Part shown: one piece after another, positions 7,556-14,272 of the stretch
Layout of the letters: each line of letters starts with the position of its first letter
Position numbering within the stretch: the first letter of the stretch is position 1
Assembly (NCBI GenBank): GCA_051010055.1
Contig: JBPCVY010000291.1
Span: 1-27,836 of the forward strand
DNA: 27,836 nt
Reading direction: 5' to 3'
Origin: CAJQND01 sp051010055
GTDB lineage: Bacteria > Pseudomonadota > Alphaproteobacteria > Rhizobiales > CAJQND01
Position numbers and translations under genes: made by a program
Notes under the pieces: model-generated
Seen by the model: the letters and a program-made list of their open reading frames with translations, nothing else
Databases searched by the model: none
What the model was told of the DNA's origin: nothing

Positions 7556-7798
7556 TTTCGCTCGTCGCAGTTCGCGCTTACGCACGTATTATTATGATCG
7601 ATCAGCTTAACCGCGCTCCCCCTGTTCGCGCGGGCTGATCTTGACCCATACGGAGACATCGCGTTACGGCCGCGAGTGCGGTCCGGACCGGCGAGATCAA
7701 CCCGAACGAGGGAACCGAGTGAGGATAAGTTGATCGTAGCAAAAAGCGCCGCCCCCGCGGAGGCGTAAGCGCGCAAGCGAAAACTGCCGCGAGCGAAA
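7556..7798. repeat. Palindromic BIME/MITE-like element with long imperfect inverted arms
   Basis: The space between two convergent genes is filled by an inverted duplication. The left end (7556-7583) reads TTTCGCTCG, GCAGTT, CGCGCTTACGC in blocks; the same blocks occur in the same order on the minus strand at 7798-7763, with one 8-nt insertion. Further in, the arms still match (CGATCAGCTTAACC from 7599 against CGATCAACTTATCC read from 7736 on the minus strand). Each arm folds by itself: GATCAGC/GCTGATC plus CCGCGC/GCGCGG at 7600-7640, and GATCAAC/GTTGATC at 7695-7735. A perfect 12-bp palindrome, CGGTCCGGACCG, lies near the centre (7679-7690). No transposase and no clear target duplication are visible. 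Its structure suggests a non-autonomous or REP-pair type repeat. Confidence 0.6.
7741..7772 (-). terminator. Rho-independent terminator inside the repeat element
   Basis: Read on the minus strand, GCGC, TTA bulge and CGCC (7772-7762) pair with GGCG and GCGC (7753-7746) around an 8-nt loop and are followed by TTTTT (7745-7741). It lies 56 nt after the stop of the two-TM gene on the same strand, so it probably terminates that transcript. Its GC-rich stem overlaps the right inverted arm of the repeat element. Confidence 0.5.
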
Positions 7799-7827
7799 AA
7801 GCACGAAAAAGCTGATCGGCTAAAAGA

Positions 7828-8553
7828 TCACCCTGCTGCGCGGTCGAGTTCGCGTTTAAACGCGGAAAGGCTTTCGAACCGCATGGCGCCTTCGGCGGTG
7901 TGCACATCAACGGTGCCGTCGGAGAACACATCAACCATGTAGCCGCGCACCTCGAGTTGCTCAACCGGAGTGGAATCTACAGCTACCGCTTCTTCGGGGG
8001 CAGCCTCTTCTGCCGCTGGCTCTGCCGCTACGGCAGGCTCATCCGGTGTGGCCGGCGTTTCAACCGGGTCAGCTGACATGGTGGCCGTCAACGGCGTTTG
8101 CGCCGGTGCTTGAGCGGGCTCTGGTTCGAGTGCAGGTTCTGCTGCAGGTGCTGGCTCTGGTTCGAGTGCAGGTTCTGCTGCAGGTGCTGGCTCTGTTTCT
8201 AGTGCAGGCTCAGCAGCAACGGGTTCTGGCGTTGCGGGCTCAGCTGCAACAGGAGCTGCAGCAGTTTCAATCGCTGCCTGCGGTGCAGGAGCAGCATCGC
8301 CTTGATCGCCAATGCCGCGAATGTTGCCGCCGCCAAGCATGAGCGACTGCGCCATGCGGGTGGTATTCGCATCGGTATCGGCCACATGCTTGAGGAGTTT
8401 CCCAAACGCAATCAGCAAAACGCCACCCGTGATAGCCTGATAGGCAAACGCATAACTGAAATCGAATCCGGTCTGGTCGACAAACCGCATCACGAGCGCG
8501 AGCAAGCCGACAACAAGCGAAATGCCCCCAAGAACGTTCAATATCAATGGCAT
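7828..8553 (-). CDS. Two-TM membrane protein with Ala/Pro/Glu-rich linker
   Basis: Not a family I can name. The 241-residue protein has two membrane segments (about 4-23 and 36-52), then about 30 polar residues, then a low-complexity linker (about 86-190) made almost wholly of Ala, Pro and Glu, including repeats of ALEPEPAPAAEP. It ends in a compact conserved-looking C-terminal segment (about 193-241, with VRGYMVDVFSDGTVDV) that looks like a small beta-hairpin domain. The architecture suggests a membrane anchor, a long extended spacer and a terminal domain. The ATG start has GGGG 7 nt upstream. It is 142 bp downstream of mrp on the same strand, so co-transcription is possible. Function unknown. 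Confidence 0.75.
   Translation of the reverse strand: MPLILNVLGGISLVVGLLALVMRFVDQTGFDFSYAFAYQAITGGVLLIAFGKLLKHVADTDANTTRMAQSLMLGGGNIRGIGDQGDAAPAPQAAIETAAAPVAAEPATPEPVAAEPALETEPAPAAEPALEPEPAPAAEPALEPEPAQAPAQTPLTATMSADPVETPATPDEPAVAAEPAAEEAAPEEAVAVDSTPVEQLEVRGYMVDVFSDGTVDVHTAEGAMRFESLSAFKRELDRAAG
8123..8218 (-). repeat. 36-bp in-frame tandem repeat
   Basis: Two identical 36-bp copies (8123-8158 and 8159-8194) and a diverged partial third copy (8195-8218) encode the 12-residue ALEPEPAPAAEP-type repeats of the linker in the two-TM protein. The identity of the two copies points to recent slippage or unequal exchange, and the copy number may vary between strains. Confidence 0.85.
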
Positions 8554-8695
8554 ATGAAATCCCCGCTACACCGAATCACCGCATACTGAAGTGGAGATCA
8601 TATTATGGGGCTTGGATGAGATTTTCCAGACCCGCTTTCCGCTTTTTTTTCAGGCCGTTAATTCGCCAACCTCAGAGCGGGGCCGTTGCCGGCGC

Positions 8696-9892
8696 TCATT
8701 CTGTTACGATACGCGGGGCTGGCCGCAGCGCGCTTTCGCGTTCGACCTCTTCCAAAACTTTCGCTGCAATATCGCGGTAAATGGCGGCATGGTTTGTATC
8801 CGGCGCGGTGGCCACTACAGGTTGTCCGGAATCGGAGCGCTCGCGCACCAGCATATCGAGCGGCACTTCACCAAGGAAAGGCACGCCCATTTTGTCTGCT
8901 TCATCACGCGCCCCGCCATGGCCGAAAATATCAGAGCGCTCACCACATTTCGGGCAGGCGAAAAAACTCATGTTTTCAACAATGCCAAGCACCGGCACAT
9001 CAACCCGGCGGAACATGTTGAGGCCTTTGCGCGCATCAATAAGGGCAAGGTCTTGGGGTGTGGAAACAATCACCGCGCCAGCAAGTGGAACCTGCTGGGC
9101 CATGGTGAGCTGGGCATCGCCCGTACCCGGAGGCATATCGACAACCATGAAGTCAAGCTCGCCCCACTCAACCTCGCGTAGCATTTGGGTAATTGCCGAA
9201 ATCACCATCGGCCCGCGCCAGATCATGGGCGTGTCTTCTTCAACCAGAAAACCCATAGACATAACCTTGAGGCCGAAGCCTTCCATTGGCTGGAGATTGC
9301 GCCCGCCAGCCACCTGTGGCCGCCCGGTAATGCCGAGAAGGCGCGGCATAGAGGGCCCGTAAATATCAGCATCAAGAATACCCACCTTGGCGCCGTTTGC
9401 CGCAAGCCCCAGCGCAAGGTTGCAGGCGGTTGTTGATTTGCCAACGCCGCCTTTGCCGGATGCCACCGCAATAATATGGCGAACACCTGGTACGCCGGAA
9501 GCTTTCGGGCTGGGTGCTGCTCCGGGCCGGCCGGCAATCGGTGGCGGCGGCGCCATGTTAGCGCCTTCAGGTGGTGCTTTTCTGCCCGGCGCCTGGTGCA
9601 CATTTGGCATACCGCTTGCCTGTGCCTGGGTTCGGCCCTGTTCTGCAGCTGCCGTCAGCACGACAGTAACTTTGCCGGTGCCGTCAATCTGCTCCACTGC
9701 CTTTTGGGCTGCCTGGCGCATGGGTTCGAGTTCATTTGCACGCTGTGGTTCAACAGTCAGCGCAAACATCACATCGGCATCGGAAATAACAATTTCGGAG
9801 ACAAGGCCAAGAGAGACGAGATCTCCTTCAAGATCGGGCCCGCGCACCTTGGCAAGCTGTTCAAGAACACGGTCTTGCGAAATTTCACCCAT
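8696..9892 (-). CDS. mrp: Mrp/ApbC-type iron-sulfur cluster carrier ATPase
   Basis: Cytosolic P-loop NTPase of the Mrp/NBP35 family, which holds and delivers Fe-S clusters to apoproteins. The 398-residue protein has an N-terminal MIP18/DUF59 domain (about 1-85), a Pro/Ala-rich linker (about 88-132) and the ATPase domain. The latter shows the deviant Walker A GKGGVGKST (146-154), the DADIYGPSMPRLLG switch region (174-187), the VVDMPPGTGD motif (250-259) and the cluster-binding CPKC (313-316). All key residues are present and the length is normal for proteins with the N-terminal domain. It is 99 nt downstream of the IclR gene on the same strand. Confidence 0.95.
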   Translation of the reverse strand: MGEISQDRVLEQLAKVRGPDLEGDLVSLGLVSEIVISDADVMFALTVEPQRANELEPMRQAAQKAVEQIDGTGKVTVVLTAAAEQGRTQAQASGMPNVHQAPGRKAPPEGANMAPPPPIAGRPGAAPSPKASGVPGVRHIIAVASGKGGVGKSTTACNLALGLAANGAKVGILDADIYGPSMPRLLGITGRPQVAGGRNLQPMEGFGLKVMSMGFLVEEDTPMIWRGPMVISAITQMLREVEWGELDFMVVDMPPGTGDAQLTMAQQVPLAGAVIVSTPQDLALIDARKGLNMFRRVDVPVLGIVENMSFFACPKCGERSDIFGHGGARDEADKMGVPFLGEVPLDMLVRERSDSGQPVVATAPDTNHAAIYRDIAAKVLEEVERESALRPAPRIVTE

Positions 9893-9991
9893 ACGCTACT
9901 TTTCACCTCACACCAGAATGCACGATACCGCGCGCCCGCAGATGCGGCGCCCTTACTTTTTGCAACTTTATTGGACACCTGTCTTCCGGGG

Positions 9992-10813
9992 TCAAGCGCT
10001 CTTTCTATCCGGCAATGTGCCGCCGAGCTCGGTTGTAATCTCCGATGCAATGGCGGCTACGGTTTCTCCCAGGCTTGCAATCCTTGCCTCGGAAACCCGC
10101 GCTGTCGGTCCGGAAACAGAAACACCGGCGAGAGGTTCGCTGTGCTCGTCAAAAATCACACTTGCCACACACCGCAGGCCAACGGAGTTTTCCTCATTAT
10201 CAATGGAATACCCGCGCACCCGCGTTGCCTGCAAATCGCTTTGGAGGACACCCCTTGCCTTTGGCAGTTGGGCAACGCCAGGCTGGAAATGCAGCGAATT
10301 GATCAGCTTTTCGCATTCGTCCTGGCGCATAAATGAAAGTATCGCCCTGCCGACACTGGATGTAAGTATGTCGGAGCGGCCACCGGGCCCAGTCATGGCG
10401 CGCATCATTTTCTGGGTTTCGACCTGGGCCAGGTACACCACTTCGCCCCGGTCGATTATGCCGAGATTTACAGTTTCTCCAGACACTTCCATGAGCCTTC
10501 GCATATATGGCCGGGCGGTGGCGATAATATCGCGCGAGCGCATGAATGCCGCACCGACGCGGAACGCCTGCACGCCGATAAGCCAATTGGAACGCTCAGC
10601 ATCAAACCTGACATATCTTTCATTTTGCAATGTGGTCAAAAGCCGGTGGGCGGTCGACGTTGGCAGGCCCACGCCATGGGCGACTTCCGAAAGCGAAAGC
10701 CCTTGCGGATTATCTGCAAGAGTGTTCATGAGGCGCAATGCGCGGCTAAGCGACTGCACCTGGCCGGACGCCCGCAGGCTTTCCTTCGAAATATGATGGT
10801 TAGCCATAACCAT
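9992..10813 (-). CDS. IclR-family transcriptional regulator
   Basis: DNA-binding regulator of the IclR family. The 273-residue protein has an N-terminal winged helix-turn-helix (about 17-78; recognition region LSEVAHGVGLPTSTAHRLLTTL) and a C-terminal effector-binding GAF-like domain (about 95-262) with the usual VNLGIIDRGEVVYL and SSVGRAILSFM segments and a conserved cysteine within LRCVASVIFDE. IclR proteins normally control catabolism of small acids or aromatics and often their own gene. Neighbours do not show an obvious target: the upstream gene is a lipoprotein hydrolase 129 bp away and mrp lies downstream. The ATG at 10813 has GGTGG 6 nt upstream; a second ATG two codons later is possible. 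Confidence 0.92.
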   Translation of the reverse strand: MVMANHHISKESLRASGQVQSLSRALRLMNTLADNPQGLSLSEVAHGVGLPTSTAHRLLTTLQNERYVRFDAERSNWLIGVQAFRVGAAFMRSRDIIATARPYMRRLMEVSGETVNLGIIDRGEVVYLAQVETQKMMRAMTGPGGRSDILTSSVGRAILSFMRQDECEKLINSLHFQPGVAQLPKARGVLQSDLQATRVRGYSIDNEENSVGLRCVASVIFDEHSEPLAGVSVSGPTARVSEARIASLGETVAAIASEITTELGGTLPDRKSA

Positions 10814-10914
10814 TTCAGTCCACCCCCTTCAAGGCATGTAAAACGAAGCGCGGACATATTATGCTCGCCGCACGAACTCAAAACGAAGCATCCCACCATG
10901 CGGATCACCGTTTC

Positions 10915-10938
10915 AAAAAATAAAATTCAGCAAATTTT
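10915..10938 (-). terminator. Weak terminator-like palindrome after the hydrolase gene
   Basis: AAAATT (10922-10927) and AATTTT (10933-10938) are a perfect 6-bp inverted repeat with a 5-nt spacer, directly after the hydrolase stop. On the minus strand a TATTTTTTG run follows. The stem is A-T only, so this is at best a weak terminator, and it could instead be an operator for the IclR gene just downstream. Confidence 0.3.
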
Positions 10939-10942
10939 GAGA

Positions 10943-11926
10943 TTACCGCTGTGCCAGCTCGCGGTCGGTAATTTCTTCGCCTGATGGCAGTGCTACTTTT
11001 TGATTGTCCATCCAGGTGAGGATGTCTTTCCAGACCCGTTCACGCTGTTTGTCGCGCAACAGCATATGCCAGCCGTTTTTGTAAATGACGAGCCGTTTGG
11101 GCTGGGGAATGCGGCCCATTACGTTCATGCTCGGTTCAGAGGGAACGATCTGATCGTTCTTGCCATACAAATACAAGACAGGGACTTTCAGGCGGCCAGC
11201 AGAGTCATTAGCCTTGTCCATCAGCGTCACCAGGCCATAGATGGCATCGGTGCGGGTTTCTTTCAGATAGTTGGGATCGCGGGATATCTCCCGGAGCATC
11301 TCAATATTATCGGAAGGCCACACATCAAGATTGTCGGTGGCCGGTGTGAAACCAGGCGCAACATGGGCCGTTACCCACAAAGTCGAGCGCAAAAACGGGT
11401 TCATTGCGCGCCAGCCCCACACCGCAGGAGCGACAAGAATTATCCCGTCAACGTCAGCGCCCGCTTTCGCCGCCAACATTGTCACCGCTCCGCCCATGGA
11501 AAGGCCCAGCACATAAACAGGCAGGCCCTTGTGGCGTTCATTGACGAGATCAACGACCGCGCTCAAATCGCCGACCAGAGCATGATCTCCAGGCCAGATG
11601 CCGCGTTTTTTGGGATCAGTCCGCCCGAACGAGCGCTGATCATAGGCGTAGACCGTTACGCCTCGCTTTGCGAACCAGGGCGCCGGGATATGCAAATCTG
11701 CAGCATAACCGTTCATGCCATGCACGCCGATAATCACAGCACGGGGTTTTTTGGCCGGCCATTCATCGAAAGGCAGCCGGACGCCGTCTGCAAGAACGAT
11801 TGCATCATCGTCAAAATAGGGCTGGTCGATGAGCTGGCCGATTGGCTGAACGCGCGGCCCGCAGGCAGCAAGCGTAAGCGCTGCTGCTACAACCATCCAA
11901 ACCACCAAAATCTGTTTTGCGCCCAT
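10943..11926 (-). CDS. Alpha/beta hydrolase lipoprotein (monoglyceride lipase/lysophospholipase-like)
   Basis: Predicted membrane-anchored serine hydrolase. The 327-residue protein begins with a lipoprotein signal peptide ending in the lipobox LAAC (19-22), so Cys22 is probably lipidated. The hydrolase fold shows the oxyanion segment HGMNGY (69-74), the nucleophile elbow GLSMGG (141-146, Ser143), an Asp within LYLYGKNDQIVP and a His within NGWHMLL, completing the triad. This resembles PldB/monoglyceride lipase-type serine hydrolases. It starts 9 nt after the UDG-family gene, so the two are probably one operon with the upstream GST. No strong Shine-Dalgarno precedes the chosen ATG; an internal ATG at codon 11 behind GGTGG exists but would remove the charged signal-peptide start. 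Confidence 0.88.
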   Translation of the reverse strand: MGAKQILVVWMVVAAALTLAACGPRVQPIGQLIDQPYFDDDAIVLADGVRLPFDEWPAKKPRAVIIGVHGMNGYAADLHIPAPWFAKRGVTVYAYDQRSFGRTDPKKRGIWPGDHALVGDLSAVVDLVNERHKGLPVYVLGLSMGGAVTMLAAKAGADVDGIILVAPAVWGWRAMNPFLRSTLWVTAHVAPGFTPATDNLDVWPSDNIEMLREISRDPNYLKETRTDAIYGLVTLMDKANDSAGRLKVPVLYLYGKNDQIVPSEPSMNVMGRIPQPKRLVIYKNGWHMLLRDKQRERVWKDILTWMDNQKVALPSGEEITDRELAQR

Positions 11927-11935
11927 GGGCCAAGC

Positions 11936-12550
11936 TTATCGTAAAACTTGTTTAACTTGTGATTGCAGTATGGGAACCAGCTCTTTTTCAAACCAGGGAT
12001 TGTTTTTCAGCCACCGGTTATTGCGCCATGACGGATGAGGCATTGGAATGACCGCCGGTGAGCACGTGTCCAGATAGGTTTGCCAATTGGCGACCGTCTT
12101 ACTCAGGTTCTTTTTGCGCGCAGAGCCCAAATGCCAGCCCTGGGCATATTGGCCAATGGTCAAAATGAGTTGCAACGCAGGCATTAAATCCATCACCTGC
12201 TGGCGCCAGGTAGGAGCGCATTCGCGCCGCGGCGGCAAATCCCCGCCTTTTGCATCAAGGCCAGGAAAGCAAAACCCCATGGGCAGGATAGCGATATGCG
12301 TTTGATCATAGAAAATCTGCTCATCCACGCCCATCCAGGCACGCAACCGGACACCGGATGGATCAGTAAATGGTTTGGAGGAAGCGTGCACCCGGGTCCC
12401 CGGCGCCTGGCCAGCGATGAGGATTTTCGCAGTGGGGCCTACCTGAAGAACCGGGTTCGGCTCGTGCGGCAATGGTTTGCTGGTTGGCGTTTCAACACAG
12501 ATGCGGCAGCGCCGTATTCTTTCAGCAAGCTTGTTGAGCCGATCCGCCAT
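11936..12550 (-). CDS. Uracil-DNA glycosylase superfamily protein, variant active-site motif
   Basis: Member of the uracil-DNA glycosylase fold superfamily, probably acting on DNA bases. In 204 residues it shows motif 1 as GQAPG (47-51) and motif 2 as HPSWRNN (172-178). Cys15, Cys18, Cys94 and Cys111 are spaced C-x2-C-x75-C-x16-C, the arrangement of the 4Fe-4S ligands in family 4 enzymes. Motif 1 of family 4 is normally GEAPG and of family 5 GLAPG, so Gln48 replaces the usual residue and classical uracil excision is not assured. Its ATG overlaps the stop of the upstream GST as TAATG, implying coupled translation, and the lipoprotein hydrolase follows 9 nt later. Confidence 0.82.
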   Translation of the reverse strand: MADRLNKLAERIRRCRICVETPTSKPLPHEPNPVLQVGPTAKILIAGQAPGTRVHASSKPFTDPSGVRLRAWMGVDEQIFYDQTHIAILPMGFCFPGLDAKGGDLPPRRECAPTWRQQVMDLMPALQLILTIGQYAQGWHLGSARKKNLSKTVANWQTYLDTCSPAVIPMPHPSWRNNRWLKNNPWFEKELVPILQSQVKQVLR

Positions 12551-13170
12551 TATGCTCTGGCGCTTGGCCGGGATGAAACCGCCTCGTGCCAGCGTTGCAG
12601 GTTGGCGCAGTCCTCAAGGTTCATTTTGATCACCCGCATGAAATCCACCGCCACAAGGGCCGTAATATCTGCCACCGTGTATGCATCCGATGCCATGAAT
12701 TCCCGAGTTTCCAGTTCCTTATCGAGAAGTTCAAGAAACGATACCACCTTGGGCCTGTTCACCTCCCCCCATTCAGGAACTTGCGGAGCCTCAAGCACTG
12801 CCATCGCCGGATTTGTGTGGCGCAACACGTTGGCTATGGGCATCAGGAGAAGGAACTCCAAACGGCGCTGCCACATTTCAATACGGGCAATTTCCAGCGG
12901 TGTTGTGCCCATCAGCGAGGGCTCTGGATGAAGCGCTTCGAAATATCTGCAAATAGCAATGGACTCGCAAATGACATCACTATCGTCGAGGACCAGAATT
13001 GGAATGCGCTGGGCAAGGTTCATGGAAACCATGTCGGGCGCCTTGTGCTCTTCCTTCATAATATCGAGTTGCTCGGTTGGCACATCGATGCCTTTTTCAG
13101 CCAAAAAAATTCTTACCCTGCGCGGATTGGGCGCGCGTTTGTCTTCAATAATTTTCATCTTCCATTCCAT
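12550..13170 (-). CDS. Glutathione S-transferase family protein
   Basis: Second GST of the window, unrelated in detail to the one at 6914. The 206-residue product has the N-terminal thioredoxin-fold domain (about 5-85) with the glutathione-site segments RIPILVLDD and the cis-proline-bearing ESIAICRYFE helix, followed by a helical C-terminal domain (about 95-200) with the EFMASDAYTVADITALVAVDF capping box. The first ATG is given; an in-frame ATG four codons later (13158) has GGAA just upstream and may be the true start. It is the first gene of a compact minus-strand group (GST, UDG-family protein, hydrolase) and diverges from the SDR gene across 77 bp. Substrate unknown. Confidence 0.87.
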   Translation of the reverse strand: MEWKMKIIEDKRAPNPRRVRIFLAEKGIDVPTEQLDIMKEEHKAPDMVSMNLAQRIPILVLDDSDVICESIAICRYFEALHPEPSLMGTTPLEIARIEMWQRRLEFLLLMPIANVLRHTNPAMAVLEAPQVPEWGEVNRPKVVSFLELLDKELETREFMASDAYTVADITALVAVDFMRVIKMNLEDCANLQRWHEAVSSRPSARA

Positions 13171-13247
13171 CTTACTTCATATGCTTGACCTTAATATTGG
13201 CCACAGTCATCTTAGCGGTCTTGTCAAAACTCGTAAGGGCTAAATTC

Positions 13248-14153
13248 ATGAGCATCCGGTTTGATGAAAAGGTGGTGATTGTGACGGGCGCAGGCGGCGG
13301 GCTCGGACGTGAGCATGCGCTCGAATTTGCCCGGCGCGGGGCCAAAGTGGTTATCAATGATTTGGGCGGTGATGTGGATGGCAATCAATCTTCCACCACT
13401 GCCGCTGAGGCGGTGGTAAAGGAAATCGAAAGTTTCGGCGGCATCGCACTGGCAAACGGTGCAAGTGTTACAGAAGATAGCGCGGTTTCTGAGATGGTTG
13501 ACGAGACACTGGTGCGTTTCGGCCGCATTGATGTGCTGGTGAACAATGCGGGTATTTTGCGCGACAAATCCTTCCACAAAATGGACATTGCCGACTTTGA
13601 AGCCGTAATGGATGTTCATGTGATGGGGGCAGTCAAGGTGACCCGGGCGGTGTGGCCACACATGCGTGAGCAAAATTTTGGCCGAGTTATTGTCACCACC
13701 TCCTCGTCGGGCCTTTACGGCAATTTCGGGCAATCGAACTATGGCGCTGCAAAACTTGCACTTATCGGGCTCATCAACACGCTCAAGATTGAAGGGGAAA
13801 AGCACAATATTAGGTGCGGCGCAGTAGCCCCTGTTGCCTGGACAAGAATGACGTCTGATATTTTCCCACCCGATGCAGAAGAGCTTTATGCGGCACATAA
13901 AGTAACACCGGCTGTGATTTTCCTTGCAGGGGAAGATGCCCCGAACGGCGCGATAATTGCCGCGGGCGGCAATGGGTTTGCGCGCACTGCACTTGTTGAA
14001 ACCAAGGGCGTCTTTCTCGGCCCCGATGCAACACCTGAAAAAATCGCAGAAAATTGGGCACAGATTGCGGATCTGGACGGTGCAAACGAACCATTTTCCG
14101 GCATTGAACAGGTGGAGAAATTCACCTCAATGGCAGCCCGTGCAAAGGCCTGA
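13248..14153 (+). CDS. Short-chain dehydrogenase, HSD17B4 / multifunctional enzyme type
   Basis: NAD(P)-dependent classical SDR closest in style to the (3R)-hydroxyacyl-CoA dehydrogenase domain of HSD17B4 (peroxisomal multifunctional enzyme type 2). In 301 residues: cofactor motif TGAGGGLG (13-20), NDLGG (37-41) after beta-2, NNAG (99-102), and the catalytic Ser (about 152), Tyr165 and Lys169 in the SNYGAAK context. The C-terminal part (about 205-300) continues beyond the usual SDR core, as in that family. ATG 13248 is chosen over an upstream in-frame ATG (13185), since the extra 21 residues are unlike the family and AAGGG precedes 13248. Probable role is oxidation of hydroxyacyl-CoA or a related substrate; inferred from family only. 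Confidence 0.9.
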   Translation: MSIRFDEKVVIVTGAGGGLGREHALEFARRGAKVVINDLGGDVDGNQSSTTAAEAVVKEIESFGGIALANGASVTEDSAVSEMVDETLVRFGRIDVLVNNAGILRDKSFHKMDIADFEAVMDVHVMGAVKVTRAVWPHMREQNFGRVIVTTSSSGLYGNFGQSNYGAAKLALIGLINTLKIEGEKHNIRCGAVAPVAWTRMTSDIFPPDAEELYAAHKVTPAVIFLAGEDAPNGAIIAAGGNGFARTALVETKGVFLGPDATPEKIAENWAQIADLDGANEPFSGIEQVEKFTSMAARAKA

Positions 14154-14154
14154 A

Positions 14155-14170
14155 TTAAGGTTTTGCTAAC
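14155..14170 (+). promoter_or_regulatory. CtrA-like binding site upstream of the histidine kinase
   Basis: TTAA (14155-14158), seven bases, then CTAAC (14166-14170) matches the alphaproteobacterial CtrA consensus TTAA-N7-TTAAC at all but one position, and continues as CTAACCAT. It lies about 105 bp before the kinase gene, whose catalytic part resembles DivJ/PleC-type kinases of the CtrA network. One mismatch and a short motif keep this tentative. Confidence 0.35.
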
Positions 14171-14234
14171 CATAAGTGCTGAGTGAAAATTAAGCATTTT
14201 GCCTTAGATTTCATGGTTGAAAAATTATTACAGC

Positions 14235-14266
14235 GGGCAGCTTCTAGACTGCCCTGATTCAGGCAG
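14235..14266 (+). promoter_or_regulatory. Mutually exclusive hairpins directly before the kinase start
   Basis: GGGCAG (14235-14240) can pair with CTGCCC (14249-14254). The same CTGCC can pair instead with GGCAG (14262-14266), which ends next to the in-frame TTG and 6 nt before the ATG. A GATTC (GANTC, the CcrM methylation sequence) lies at 14256-14260 in the second loop. No Shine-Dalgarno is visible, so the alternative folds may control access to the start. Confidence 0.4.
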
Positions 14267-14272
14267 TTGAGT

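Noticed and set aside
7544..7827. tRNA, RNase P RNA or tmRNA in the structured gap
   Set aside because: No T-loop, CCA, or RNase P/tmRNA core sequence; the folding is explained by the inverted arms of the repeat element.
8123..8218. CRISPR-like direct repeats
   Set aside because: The repeats are contiguous with no spacers and encode in-frame Ala/Pro/Glu repeats.
9387..10796. 469-codon plus-strand open frame
   Set aside because: It is antisense to both mrp and the IclR gene, which carry complete family motifs; its own product is Ser/Arg/Pro-rich with no recognisable domain.
11000..11944. 314-codon plus-strand open frame
   Set aside because: Fully antisense to the lipoprotein hydrolase, which has signal peptide and catalytic triad; no support for the opposite strand.
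13171..13247. Strong divergent promoters between GST and SDR genes
   Set aside because: TTGACC on plus and TTGACA on minus are present, but no acceptable -10 box lies 16-18 bp away on either strand, so no promoter was annotated.
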